A DNA stretch of 64,000 bases from Anthonomus grandis grandis (GCF_022605725.1 NC_065547.1:27631167-27695166), one strand, 5' to 3'; positions 1 to 10,251 are shown, counted from the stretch's first letter. Program-made: numbers and translations. Notes: generated from the sequence alone by a model not told the origin.

Positions 1-1754
1 TATGGGTTTCTCAAAAACTCGAAATCTAGACACTAAAATACCAAAACCATTTTCCACAATTCTTCTTGCACGAGACAATCTATAATTGAAGATTTTTTCA
101 TCAATAGTAAGTGCATTCTTTGAATATGGTTTAAGTAAATAATGCTTTAACGGAAAAGCGTCGTCTCCAACAAGAAATCCACCATCCGGTAATATATTGT
201 TTTCTAAAGCAGCAAAAATAGAACACTGCGCAAAAACTCCTCCATCTGAGGCTCTTCCATTGTAGCCAACATCAATGTATATAAAATTGTAATTTCCGTC
301 TACAATTGCCATCAAAATAATACTGTTTTGTCCCTTATAGTTGAAAAAGTTACTGCCACAATTCTCAGGAGCTCGAATAAGTATGTGTTTTCCATCAATG
401 GCACCATAACATCCTGGAAAATTCCATCTATGGTTGAAATCACTTTCGATAGCTTTCCATTCTTTGTTACTTTTTGGTACCTAAAATAAAAAATACTAAA
501 TAATTTCTTATTATGCCAAATGTGTGAATATGAGATATTTTCTAGGCTTCAGAAACATATAATGGATCGAATACATTACAAGTAGAAGATGAAGTTGAAG
601 AGGCAACACACGAAGAAGTACCATTAGCAGCAGAGGTAATAAAAGCGAATGTTAGTGGAGCTATTAATGACCCTACTCCAAAACGCCATAAGGCAGCGAA
701 GTCCAAGATTAAAGAAGTTGCTGGTTACATCAAAGACTTAAATTCTTTAACGACGTCTATTCGAGATCTACAATCTACGGAATCATCTGAAAATGAATTC
801 GATATTTTCGGGAAGAGCGTAGCTGCACAATTAAATAAGTTGCCCCTTTTAGCGGCCGTCACGGCTCAAGCTGAAATTCAGCAAATTTTGACTCGTTCCA
901 GAGTGTCAAATATAGAAGGTACAAGCACCTCATTAGGTTCTTCCAGATGCACCAGTGCATTTAGTACTTTGCCGATCCCGGAATCAGGTGAAACCTTGAT
1001 TTCTCCAGAATCACCCAACACATCCCTACCACCGGCAGATAACAATACAAGCAATATTCTTTCCGAAGCATATAGATCCGCTTTTGATCTAGATACTGAT
1101 AATTGGGGTTAGAATCATATACTTTATTTTCATTCATACTTAATATTTAGATTTCAGTTTAAAGAATAATGTGTTATTTTACGTTTAATTGAATAATATG
1201 ATATATGAATAATTATTTTTTTATTGTTGAAAACTATGATTTTAATTTTATAAAAAAAGGAATACGACATTATTTACCTGTATAAAATCCTCCAATGCAT
1301 CGTATATGGCATCGCATACTTCTGGAATAAACTTGGAAATTGCAGGCCGGGAAACACGGAATTGCTGCTGCAAATTTCGGTAACTATTTCCAGTAGCTAA
1401 ATATGACAGAGTAATTTCTAATTTTGTTCTGGCAGGTAAAGCCATTCTCATTGTGGTGTCAGATCGCTGTATAGCTGGCGATATTTTTTTCAGAAGAACG
1501 TCAAAGGAAGCAGGAGACATTCTCATACAATTTCTGTATTCTTGAACGTCTTCGATGGCAAGTTCCTTTAAAAGCATGTTAGATGCACCATGCGTGCTTC
1601 TCCTTGCCAGCCACTTTCTAACCCAAATTCTTTTCTTGGGATTTGTTGTTAATTCACTCTGAACAATGTCAATTAACTCCTCTATCAGTACTTTAACACC
1701 TAATATTAAGCTTCTTTTAAGTAAAACATATTCCTTCTGCTTCGCACTCATCAT
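1..1754 (-). CDS. PIF/Harbinger transposase (HARBI1-like), two exons, 3' end outside the window
   Basis: DDE-family nuclease that cuts and rejoins Harbinger transposons. Exon 1 is 1754-1278 (159 codons, in-frame ATGs at 1754 and 1751) and ends at a CAG/GTAAAT donor. The intron is 1277-481. Exon 2 runs from 480 to the window edge after a TTTTAG acceptor, in phase 0, with no stop. The exon 1 tail is the HTH_Tnp_4-like region typical of the family (LPARTKLEITLSYLATG, then FRVSRPAISKFI). Exon 2 is the DDE_Tnp_4 domain: GAIDGKH (first Asp near residue 188), VGDDAF (second Asp near 265), and RRIVENGFG (Glu near 302). All three catalytic residues are present, so this copy could be functional as far as it is visible. 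An antisense exon (546-1112) lies inside its intron. No terminal inverted repeat was identified. Confidence 0.9.
546..1112 (+). CDS. Harbinger accessory protein (MADF/BESS-like), last exon only
   Basis: Open exon after a TTTCTAG acceptor, closed by TAG at 1110-1112. It encodes about 188 residues: a Glu-rich acidic start, a basic KRHKAAKSK patch, and then FGKSVAAQLNKLPLLAA, which has the spacing of the BESS motif found at the end of MADF-domain proteins. Autonomous Harbinger elements usually carry two genes, a transposase and a Myb/MADF-like DNA-binding partner that helps import and target it. This exon fits the partner. The DNA-binding part would lie in upstream exons outside the window, so the two genes would overlap in antisense. 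A cellular MADF gene is the alternative; its place inside the transposase intron favours the transposon origin. Confidence 0.6.
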   Translation, partial: ASETYNGSNTLQVEDEVEEATHEEVPLAAEVIKANVSGAINDPTPKRHKAAKSKIKEVAGYIKDLNSLTTSIRDLQSTESSENEFDIFGKSVAAQLNKLPLLAAVTAQAEIQQILTRSRVSNIEGTSTSLGSSRCTSAFSTLPIPESGETLISPESPNTSLPPADNNTSNILSEAYRSAFDLDTDNWG

Positions 1755-1824
1755 TTAAATTTAACGTTTTTAATTCTCGCCTGTAACCTACACTACAAAA
1801 ACTTGATAAAATGGATTTTATGCA

Positions 1825-1931
1825 AGTTACTTAATCAAATGACTGGCATCGTGTAGACAAGAACTATCTTCCAAAGCACTTGCTTTTGGTACTGGATTCT
1901 AGTAACTTGTTCAAATCACTGGCATCGTGTA
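1825..1931. repeat. Direct repeat at a transposon junction
   Basis: A 31-bp block at 1825-1855 is repeated at 1901-1931 with about five mismatches (shared core ACTGGCATCGTGTA). The second copy runs directly into LINE coding sequence. It may be a local duplication made when the LINE integrated, or an older tandem repeat between the Harbinger gene and the LINE. Confidence 0.5.
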
Positions 1932-2785
1932 AACCCCCCTTTAGCATATGTGGACATTTTACATTGTTTGCTGACGACACAACGGTTTTATGGTCGAATA
2001 AAGATCCCAAGCAGCTTGTCAGAGATGTTGCAGCCGATCTCCTGAAATTAAAGCAATGGTGTGATTCCAATCAACTTTGCTTAAATATGTCAAAGTCCCA
2101 TATTATTGGTTTAAATTTTCAAGCTGAGAGTCTTGATTTTGGTGAGAACGCATGGGATATGGTAGACAATTCTGCATTTCTTGGTTTAGTCATTGATAAA
2201 GATTTAAAGTTTTCTGACCATATAATAAAGTTAAATAAAAAACTTGCTTCTGGCTGCTTCTCTGTTAGGGCAACCGTTCATGAACTAGGGAGAGGTGTTG
2301 CTCGTGATGTGTACTTTGCTTTGTTCGAGTCGCATTTAAGGTATGCTCTTCCATTTTGGGGTGCATGTTCAAATTATCTGTTTCAGTCTGTTTTTGTGCT
2401 GCAAAAGAGGGCTGTCAGAAGTTTATTTAAGGCCCATTCTAGAATGCATTGTGGTAATCTTTTCAAAGAGAGCCGTATTTTGACCCTACCATCATTATTT
2501 ATTTTGGAAACTGCATGTTTAATATTCAAAAATAAGAACAGTTTTTCAATCCGACATCACAGTTATCCTACCAGACAGATTAATAATATTCCCCTTACTA
2601 TTCCTCATTTTACATCTATCAAAGATTCATTTATATATCGCGGTTTAATGATTTATAATCACATTAGCGTGAAATTAAGAAATGTTCAGTCTTTGCGCCA
2701 GTTTTGTTGTAAACTGAAGTCATATTTGCTTCTAAAAGCCTTTTATTCGATTGAAGACTTTTTTAAGGCTGAGGATGTTGTGTAG
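1932..2785 (+). pseudogene. Non-LTR retrotransposon reverse transcriptase, C-terminal half
   Basis: One open frame of about 285 residues ending in TAG. It starts at the catalytic palm (GHFTLFADDTTVLW, the FADD motif) and continues through thumb and C-terminal segments (VDNSAFLGLVIDKDLKF, VFVLQKRAVRSLF, ILTLPSLFILETACLIFK). The endonuclease and the first RT motifs are missing, as in a 5'-truncated LINE. It belongs to the same family as the LINEs at 13270-13720, 17560-17905 and 39449-41246, judged by shared FADDTT.LW, LQKRA.R and LFILETVCLI motifs. The AT-rich stretch to about 3040 is probably its 3' UTR. Clade assignment (CR1/L2-like within the Jockey group) is tentative. Confidence 0.85.
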
Positions 2786-3044
2786 TAGATGCTAAGCTTT
2801 TAATCTGTTAATTTTAATTTTGAACATACCTTTATGTGTCCCTTTATTTCTGCTACCTTTGTCTACATGCATATATTTTGTTTTATAAAGATTTTGTTTG
2901 TAACAATTTTGTCTTGCATTTTTTTTTTTAGGCATTTTATATGTTGTATAAATTTTTTATATTTGTTTTGTAAAGTCTGATTTGATTGCATTTATTTTCT
3001 GAAGCTTTGTCAATAAAATTCGTGTACATGTACCAAATTTTCGA
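2786..3044 (+). other. Probable LINE 3' UTR
   Basis: AT-rich, non-coding, T-rich runs. It contains AATAAA near 3013. The following sequence changes character at about 3045, where the subterminal repeats of the DUF7869 transposon begin. No poly(A) tail or target duplication was seen. Confidence 0.35.
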
Positions 3045-3261
3045 CAATAAAGTACTTGAAAAAAAAAATGTCAATTTTGGTTCAAATTCGTTTTTTTTAC
3101 AGCAAACCAATCCTCATATGTTTCTACGTTATATTACCAAACCTCACATAAAAATAAAAATATTTTAACCTTCATAATACAAACAAACCAAACCTCGTAA
3201 ATTTTATTGTCCAAAAATAACAATCCAAACCTCATATATGGACATTCGCGTGCTAGAGGCG

Positions 3262-3524
3262 TGTAGTATGGAAGTATCACCCAGTATAACAAATATTGTG
3301 TAAATAGGAATCTACTATATTGTAATAATACATGAATTAATTCTATATAGCAAAACATTATAATGTCTAGTAAGCATTATCATAAACCAGGTCAACGGGA
3401 AGTTCAACGATCCTTGGATGTAGCTTTTTGATATTGTATTATAGATCCTACTTAACCCTAAGAAGGTTGTTTCATTTTAACCCTATGTCTTAAATCATGA
3501 TTACTTAAATCATAATTTACTACA
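3262..3524 (+). repeat. 5' LTR of the Gypsy element
   Basis: 263 bp, TGTAGTATGG to TTTACTACA. It contains a short internal duplication (TTAAATC) near 3490 that is absent from the 3' LTR, which explains the length difference. Confidence 0.93.
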
Positions 3525-3541
3525 TGGCGATCCTGCCAGGA
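3525..3541 (+). promoter_or_regulatory. Primer-binding site, tRNA-Arg type
   Basis: TGGCGATCCTGCCAGGA starts immediately after the LTR. It is complementary to the 3' end (acceptor plus T arm, with CCA) of insect tRNA-Arg(ACG) as I recall it, over 17 nt. This primes minus-strand cDNA synthesis. Confidence 0.8.
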
Positions 3542-3635
3542 TATACCTAAAGCCTCCTATATACCTAAAGGAAAAAAAAGAAGAAAAACGATGTTAGTGG
3601 ACAAAAGAAGAAAATAGTTCCAATAATCTTAAAAA

Positions 3636-3809
3636 ATGGGAAACGCCAAGTCTAAGGAGGAAATTCTAGTAGCAACCGTGGCCCTTGTTGCCATATACAT
3701 TTTGGTTAAACGCTGTAGAAGAGGACTGAAGCAGACTATTCGCAGAGAAATCTATAAAAATGAGTTAAGACGATCCAGAGCTAAGTTAGACGAAGAGGAA
3801 CAAGTTTAA
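3636..3809 (+). CDS. Small ORF with N-myristoylation signal and a membrane segment
   Basis: 57 codons opening MGNAKSKEE. Gly2 with a small residue at position 6 is the usual N-myristoyltransferase signal. A hydrophobic stretch at about residues 10-24 (ILVATVALVAIYILV) is followed by a very basic tail (KRCRRGLKQTIRREIYK). It lies between the primer site and the gag-like ORF of the Gypsy element. Function is unknown; the make-up suggests a membrane-targeted, nucleic-acid-friendly accessory or a detached matrix-like piece of Gag. Confidence 0.6.
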   Translation: MGNAKSKEEILVATVALVAIYILVKRCRRGLKQTIRREIYKNELRRSRAKLDEEEQV

Positions 3810-4110
3810 AATTTTAAGTTCTCTTTTAGGTTTTATGGACATTAAAAAAATAATAAAAATAATAAAAATATAACTATGAAAAAATGGAATGAAAAATGGA
3901 ATGGGAAAAAGAATATTATAACCACAAATTGAGCAAAGATGTATAGTAGCTGTTAAAAAGTGCTAATATTAATTTAGTTGTATACCTACATGTAAGTTTT
4001 TAAATTGTTTATAGTACGTATTATTATTTTTATTGCTAGTCTAAATACGGACCCAGTTAACAAGGATTATTATTTTAATTTTTATTACAAATAGCGAGGT
4101 ATTTATTTTA

Positions 4111-4218
4111 ATGGGAGATAATTTAAGGGATATTCTAAATTCTTTAAAAGATATCAGAGCCCATTTAGTAAAGTTAAATTATGATAAGCGAAAAACACCA
4201 ATAGTCTTACCAAAATAA
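4111..4218 (+). pseudogene. Truncated start of a Gag-like ORF
   Basis: ATG at 4111 opens a 35-codon frame beginning MGDNLRDILNSLKDIRAHL, an amphipathic helix-like start, and closes at a TAA. The next codons read as RNase H. The deletion junction that removed the rest of gag, the protease and the reverse transcriptase therefore lies near 4200-4220. Assignment to gag rests on position only. Confidence 0.4.
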
Positions 4219-4221
4219 TAA

Positions 4222-4504
4222 ACCAGTAGCATATTCAAGCAGGAGTTTAAATAAGGCCGAAATAAATTATCCAACTATTCACAAAGAACTTTTAGCTATT
4301 TATTGGGCTGTAAAACATTTTCGCCCATACTTATACGGACGCCGATTTAAAATAGTGACAGACCATAAACCCTTGTTGTACTTATTTAGCCTTACAGACC
4401 CATCTAGCCGTTTAACAAAATTTCGCTTAGGTCTTGAAGAATACGATTTTTATGTAGAGTATGTAAAAGGGAGTGAAAATGTTACAGCGGATACGATATC
4501 TTGA
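4222..4504 (+). pseudogene. Gypsy RNase H domain remnant
   Basis: The frame reads PVAYSSRSLNKAEINYP, then KELLAIYWAVKHFRPYLYG and FKIVTDHKPLLYLF, then SRLTKFRLGLEEYDFYVEYVKG and ENVTADTIS before a TGA. This is the RNase H and tether region of Gypsy polymerases (Glu in KELLA, Asp in TDHKPL, and the final ADT/ADALS position). The upstream reverse transcriptase is absent. Confidence 0.85.
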
Positions 4505-4534
4505 ATTATTATAACATCGAATGAGTTAAAAACT

Positions 4535-6036
4535 ATGAACAATGACATGATTGCTGTTATGACTAGAAATCAGTGTAAACGTATATCAGAAGAAGATGGA
4601 AAGTTGGATAAGGGTAGTCATAGTGCTTGGCCTGATCAACCAAACATTGTGGAAGTCCTTAGACAACCAAAAAATTGCACTGAGTTAGTCTTGATAGACT
4701 CATCAAAAATAAAATCTTTGTCAAAAATTATAACTGAACAATCAGGAAATTTTTATTATGTACCACTACATCTTACTGTATATTTAAGTCAAAATTCTCG
4801 ATCAACATTGACGCGAGACGGAATGCTGAGAGACTTGACCGATATTAGTAAGAGAGCTGACATAAAAGAATTGTATATTTTAAAAAACGAAAATTCTGCA
4901 GAATTAATTGAATGTATAGGGAAAGAAATAAAAAATAATATTAGTTATCAGGGGCCTCGAATAAATATTTTAAAAGGAATTATCAAAGTAGTGGACAATG
5001 ATGAAAAAAGAGTTATTTTAAATGATTTTCATTTACTTCCAACCAGTGGACACGCAGATATAAATAGAATGACAAATAATATAAAAAAGTATTACTTTTG
5101 GCCAAATTTGTATAATGATGTTAAGGCATTTGTAAAAAGATGTGGTATGTGTCAAAAACAAAAATATTCAAATCATTATACAAAACAGCCAATGGTGATT
5201 ACTTCCACAGCCAGTTCTTCATTTCAAAAAATTTATCTAGACATTGTAGGACCGCTACCTACAGATATCAATGATTTTTCCTATATTCTTACCCTGCAGT
5301 GTGAATTAACATAATTCGTGGAAGCATATCCATTAAAAAATAAAGATGCTGTGTCAGTTGCAAAGGCATTTGTGGAAAATTTTATCTTAAGATATGGAAT
5401 TCCGCAGGAAATTGCAACTGATAGGGGATCTGAATTTATTTCTTCTACAATGAGTGAAGTTTGCAAAAATTTAAAAATAGAACAAGTTCATTCCACCGCA
5501 TACCATCACGAAAGCATAGGGTCATTGGAAAATTCACACAAGGCTTTAGGAGCATATTTAAGAATTCAGTCAGAAAACCATGTCACAGCTTGGAGTTCAT
5601 GGATTCCGTACTGGTGTTTTGCGTATAATACGGCAGTTCACACTGAAACTAAATATACTCCTTTTGAGCTTGTTTTTGGAAAAAAATTTCAGATACCAAG
5701 TAATTTAAAAAATATCGTGGAACCTATTTACAATTTTGATAGTTATCCAATTGAATTGAAATACAGGTTACAGAAAGCTCATGATGACGCAAGAAATAAT
5801 ATTTTACTTTCAAAAGAAAAAGAAAAATATCTTATGATAAAAATATAAATCCCATTGAATATAAGAAGGGAGATTTAATTCTTGTTAAAAATGAATATAA
5901 TGGTAATAAAATTGCCAGTCCTTGTTTCCTGGGGCCGTATGTAGTCGTTCAGGATGAATCTCCTAATGTAAAAATTGAAAAAGAAAATAAAGAGATTCTA
6001 ATCCATAAAAATAGAACTAAATTATATCATAAGTAA
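4535..6036 (+). pseudogene. Gypsy integrase, one stop and one frameshift
   Basis: Inserts the cDNA into the genome. The order is the H2C2 zinc finger (HLLPTSGHA then RCGMCQ), the catalytic core with LDIVGPLP, IATDRGSEF and an ES(I)GSLENSHK segment supplying the D, D and E positions, and a C-terminal GPY/F module (FLGPYVVVQDE). An in-frame TAA at about 5312 cuts the core after its first Asp; the same frame resumes at once. A frameshift near 5835 moves the GPY/F tail to another frame, which ends at 6034-6036. It could not make an intact integrase. Confidence 0.9.
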
Positions 6037-6309
6037 CTAATTAGTGCATAAAGGGCCCTGCGCATAGTTAGGTAATAATTAATTAATTTACTAGTTTGGT
6101 GTAATATTAGTTAAGGTTTTGTAAAAAAAAAATGGAAAAGAGGGGTTATTTAGGTAAAAAGTTGAAATTTTCAAAATTACTGGATATTAATTGAATGTAT
6201 GTATATAATTTTAGGAATGTGTTAAGAAGAGTTGTTACTTTTATAGTATATATATCCGGATTTTTCAATTTAAAAGAAATATGTAAATTCCTTAAATTTT
6301 CCGGGGAGG

Positions 6310-6565
6310 TGTAGTATGGAAGTATCACCCAGTATAACAAATATTGTGTAAATAGGAATCTACTATATTGTAATAATACATGAATTAATTCTATATAGCA
6401 AAACATTATAATGTCTAGTAAGCATTATCATAAACCAGGTCAACGGGAAGTTCAACGATCCTTGGATGTAGCTTTTTGATATTGTATTATAGATCCTACT
6501 TAACCCTAAGAAGGTTGTTTCATTTTAACCCTATGTCATGATTACTTAAATCATAATTTACTACA
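6310..6565 (+). repeat. 3' LTR of the Gypsy element
   Basis: 256 bp, near-identical to the 5' LTR apart from the missing 7 bp. A purine-rich GGGGAGG ends at 6309 and is the likely polypurine tract. The flank after it repeats the target sequence GGCG. Confidence 0.93.
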
Positions 6566-6705
6566 GGCGGTTTTCGCGCGCTTTAAAACGATATTCTTAG
6601 ACCTCGTATGTCCGTTTGATTACATTTAAAAAATACGTTTATAATTGCGTTGTTCTTAGTAGTCTCAGTTTTTACGTGCTAAACTTTAAAATAAATTGTG
6701 CTAAC

Positions 6706-9352
6706 ATGTCTGGAAGAAAATTAAGAATGTTAGCACTCGTTCGAAATAATCAACAAAGTGAAATTCCTGAAGTGGACAGGGTATTACCTCCAGAACATTC
6801 AATGCCTGAATCTAACCTTCAAACAGGTATGGATTTTATATAAATAGTATTGTATTTTTTTAATATTATTATTTTGAAAATTATTTACTTTCGTTAGCAT
6901 TAAAATTATCTTCTCATCGCTTAAGGATGCTTTTAAAAGAAAGTAAAATGAATGCCATAGTTAAATATTGTTAAAATTGTCACACAAAACCAAATATTAG
7001 ATAGGTTTTAACTTGTTTAATATTTTTGAACATTGGGCCAAGTGAATAATTAATTATATTATATTTTTTAAGTAAAACCGATTACTTCACTTGGCCCATT
7101 GAGCATTGAGTAGTAATTGAGTTAGCATTTATTATTATTATCCTATAATATTATTATTTATTTTCCTAGCTTAAAAAGTTTTTGTTTTGGTAAAGATTAT
7201 CTTATTTTTAAATCGAGCAGCTTAATTAGTTTTAATTTTATTTTAAGGCCAAATACCAAAAGCATCAGAACCTATTAGTCAAATCGAATCTGAAGAAATC
7301 ACGTCACCCCTACTTGTCCTAACAGAATGTACACCCAATACCTGTAAGTTTAACTATTTGATATTATAATTTTTTTGATAGAATTAGATGATTGTGTGTT
7401 TGTTTATTGGGTTTCAACTCGGTATTTTAGTAATGCTTGGGAACATTTTTTTGAAAATAACTATATTATGTTTTTAGTACTGGATATAACTGACTCTCAG
7501 ATAAGTGCAACAAAAACTAATATAATAATTGAATGTCCTGAAGATATTGCTTATGAGCTTGGCATCACAGTCGACGATGGCGAACCAAAATCAAACCAAG
7601 CAGAGCCTTCCACCTCAACTGAGAAAAATACTCAGCATTTCGACAATATCCTTAAAGATTCTGATAGTTTTTGTGTTCAAAATCAGCATGCAAATAATAA
7701 TTCTGATAATGAAAATTCTTTACACTCTAATGAGAGTTATAAATCTGACATGCCTTATGAGCCATCCAGTGATAAAAATGGCTCAAGCACTGACGACGAA
7801 GTTTTCATAAATGACGAAAACAGACAAGAAGCTGCAAATCTTGCAATTCTCAAAAAAAAGCAAAAGCGAAAGCGTTCTTTAAAGGGTCAAAGTGACTGCT
7901 CATTATGGCAAAAAAATTGCTAAAAGAGAAAGGAGAAGAGTACTAAGGTAAGTCAGTTAAGTGAAGGGAAAACGATTCCAGTATTAAAGAAAAAAAGACA
8001 GCTTGGTGAAGCTTGTTCTCGCGCGTCGTGTTTCAAGACTCAAAATAGAAACTGTAATCAGTTTACTCACGAGGATCGTTTAAAAATATTTAATAACTTT
8101 TGGGACAACATGGATTGGGGCCAAAAAAAAGTATTTGGTTCAGGACTAATAGATGTTTGTCCACCAAAACTTCTCTTAACATAGAAAAATTGAAAGTTCA
8201 GGCTAAAACCCAAACAAAATAAACATTTGGAATCATTTCTAAATGTTCTGCCGAAAATGCCTTCGCATTACTGCAGGTCCCAATCTAGCAAGTTATATTT
8301 AGAGTCGATCTTTAAATCCAAACAAGAAGTTTATGACGTATACGTCGAAAACTGCGCTGAAGCCAAAGTAAAGCCATTATCCCTTACTCAATTTAAAAAA
8401 AAAATTACACAAATGAACATTGGGTTATTTCAACCTAAAAAAGATCAATGCGATCTGTGTTGCATGCACGAAGTAAATAACTTAAGTGAGGAAAAATGGC
8501 TGGAACATCAACAAAGGAAGGAAGATGCAAGAAAAGAAATGCAAGAAGACACTAATAAAGCTAAATTAGATAAAAGCATACTGGTGATCACAATGGACTT
8601 ACAGGCGGTTTTTTTGTGTCCACTTTTGAAAGCCTCAGCCATATACTACAAAAAAAAACCAGTTACCTTTACGTCTGGCATGAGGGCGAGGGAAATGTTA
8701 CAGCTAATGAGTTTTCCTCGTGCATTGTAGACTATATTGAGAAAAATCATTATGAACAATTAAAAGAAATAATTCTATGGAGTGATGGTTGCACATATCA
8801 AAATAGGAACTCTATTTATCAAACGCAATTCTGCAATGTTCAGCGCTAAAAAAATTGAGTATTATACAAAAGATTTTAGAGAAAGGCCATACACAAATGA
8901 GTTGCGATTCTGTGCATAGCGTAATAGAACGCAAAATTAAGAATAGAATTATCAGTGTTCCTGCTGATTACGTGAATATAATTGAAACGGCACGAAAACA
9001 TTCTATGCCTTACAATGTGATTTATTTAGAACACACATTTTTTAAAGCATATTCTAATTTAAAATATTATAGTTCTATTCGTCCCGGAAAAAAGGCAGGT
9101 GATCCAGTTGTTACAGACATAAGAGCCTTGAAGTATAATGGATCAAACCTTACTATTGAATACAAATTGAAAATGACAGATATTTTGCAGCCTATACCTC
9201 AAAGACCAGGGACATTTTTAACTAGAAAGCCTGCGGATTTATATACCACTGCTCCTGGAATTCAAAAGAACAAGTATGACCACTTGCAAGACCTAACCAA
9301 AGTTTTTAAAGCAGACTACCATCTGTTTTACAAAAATTTTAATTATTATTAA
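6706..9352 (+). pseudogene. DUF7869-type putative transposase, spliced, several frameshifts
   Basis: Exon 1 is 6706-6826 (MSGRKLRMLALVRN), exon 2 is 7248-7343, and exon 3 starts at 7478; all three joins keep frame and use GT-AG sites. Exon 3 is acidic, then basic (KKKQKRKRSLK). The conserved part follows with CSRASCFKTQNRNCNQF, a CDLCCMHE zinc knuckle, VITMDLQAV, LWSDGCTYQN, GHTQMSCDSVHSVIE and a PxRPGTF-like tail. These resemble the DUF7869 proteins common in arthropod and cnidarian genomes. The repeated Asp positions with a closing D..H...E suggest an RNase H-fold nuclease. Frameshifts occur near 7911, 8140, 8650 and 8817, with stops near 8180 and 8220, so it is dead. Confidence 0.75.
7034..7098. 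repeat. 13-bp perfect inverted repeat (hairpin) in the intron of the DUF7869 pseudogene
   Basis: TGGGCCAAGTGAA at 7034-7046 is matched by TTCACTTGGCCCA at 7086-7098, with an AT-rich 39-bp loop between. It lies in intron 1 and may be a small foldback insertion. Confidence 0.7.
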
Positions 9353-9700
9353 TTTATAAATATTTTAAAATTTTTTTGTTAAATATTTCACAAAGTTTGT
9401 AAGTTTCAAAATAAAATGCCCTGATTACTTGTTTTCTTTTTTTTAGTTCCCTCACAAACCTCGTAAGTATAACTAATTTATAATATTCAAACCTCGTAAG
9501 TCATATTTTTCTATATAATTCGGTAATATTAGTCCAAAAACAAAAAATGTATGCCATATCATTTTTATAAACAAAATAAATACAGTATATAATCAGTATA
9601 TTTTTATTTTACTTAACACATTGTAAATAATACCGTTTTTGAGCTCTCCTGAAAAGTTCCTGTTTCATACTTACGAGGTTTGAGAATATTGTCGACGATA

Positions 9701-10145
9701 TAACAAAAAAGCCTTGATAAAGAGTTTAAATATCAAGCTGGTGTTTCTTTTGTTTTATGGTAGATTATTAAAAATTTCTTAGAATTCATCCTAATTTTCT
9801 TCCATTGTATTTCATTTTCTACATATGGCTCAAATTTCTACTATTGTATACCACTCATTTCTTATATTTGTTTAGACCTAGGGATAGCCAATCTAACATA
9901 GCAGAAATGATTATTACAACCTACATGCGTCCTAGTTTATTGTTATGCTTCTTAAGAATAAGGCAAACTTAAAATACAAATTCAGCACAAAGTAAGAATT
10001 TGTTGTAAGAAATAAGAAAAGATAAGTCGAAACCAACCTTAAATACATCTAACAGCAATATCCCTATTTTGTAAAATAAAAACCTTTGTCCTAGGAGTAC
10101 AAGTCATATACCTCTATACCATACCTATATCAAATATACATAATA
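9701..10145. other. Intergenic AT-rich spacer
   Basis: Between the DUF7869 transposon and the Ginger element. No open frame, repeat or RNA gene was recognised. Confidence 0.6.
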
Positions 10146-10149
10146 CATA

Positions 10150-10251
10150 TGTTACGGGTAAAGTTAGAATAACGGTTAAACTTAAAACTTAGGTTTACCC
10201 GGATAAACTGCACAATACCCAGAAAACATGGGTAAACCGCGTTCTATCCGC
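10150..10251 (+). repeat. Left terminal inverted repeat of Ginger
   Basis: Matches the reverse complement of 16683-16827 with one 8-bp extra segment (TTAAAACT) on this side and an extra block of about 40 bp on the other. GGGTAAA/TTTACCC motifs recur inside. Confidence 0.9.

Larger units (their letters stand above)
3262..6565 (+). mobile_element. Ty3/Gypsy LTR retrotransposon, internally deleted, 3.3 kb
   Basis: Two LTRs of 263 and 256 bp with perfect TGTAGT...ACTACA ends. A GGCG target duplication (3258-3261 and 6566-6569) brackets the copy. Inside, in order: primer-binding site, a small myristoylation-signal ORF, the start of a second ORF, an RNase H remnant, then integrase and its GPY/F tail. 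Most of gag, protease and reverse transcriptase are missing, so the copy is not autonomous. The LTRs differ mainly by one 7-bp indel, so insertion is fairly recent. Confidence 0.93.
3190..9681. repeat. AAACCTCGTAAGT subterminal repeat family
   Basis: Copies of the motif at 3190-3200, 9456-9468, 9489-9501 and, inverted, 9669-9681. A shorter match, ACCTCGTATGT, sits at about 6601 just upstream of the pseudogene. The coordinates given span all copies; the sequence between them is other features. They are likely binding sites of the DUF7869-type transposase. Confidence 0.55.
3045..9700 (+). mobile_element. DUF7869-type DNA transposon A, decayed, split by a Gypsy insertion
   Basis: Inferred element around the transposase-like pseudogene 6706-9352. 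The flanks share an 11-13-bp motif AAACCTCGTAAGT: 3190-3200 (plus), 9456-9468 and 9489-9501 (plus), 9669-9681 (minus), with weaker relatives near 3109, 3141, 3220 and 6600. Such clusters are typical subterminal transposase-binding sites. TCGACAATA near 3042 is mirrored by TATTGTCGA near 9688 and may mark the ends. Exact termini and target duplication could not be settled. The Gypsy element 3262-6565 sits in its left, non-coding part. Confidence 0.5.

Noticed and set aside
3134..6406. Two minus-strand frames with the same start (MFCYIELIHVLL)
   Set aside because: They are the antisense of the two LTRs; the identity reflects the LTR duplication.
7375..7480. Coding sequence at the start of the open frame before DUF7869 exon 3
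   Set aside because: Positions 7344-7477 are better read as an intron (GTAAGT donor, TTTTTAG acceptor) because the join keeps frame.
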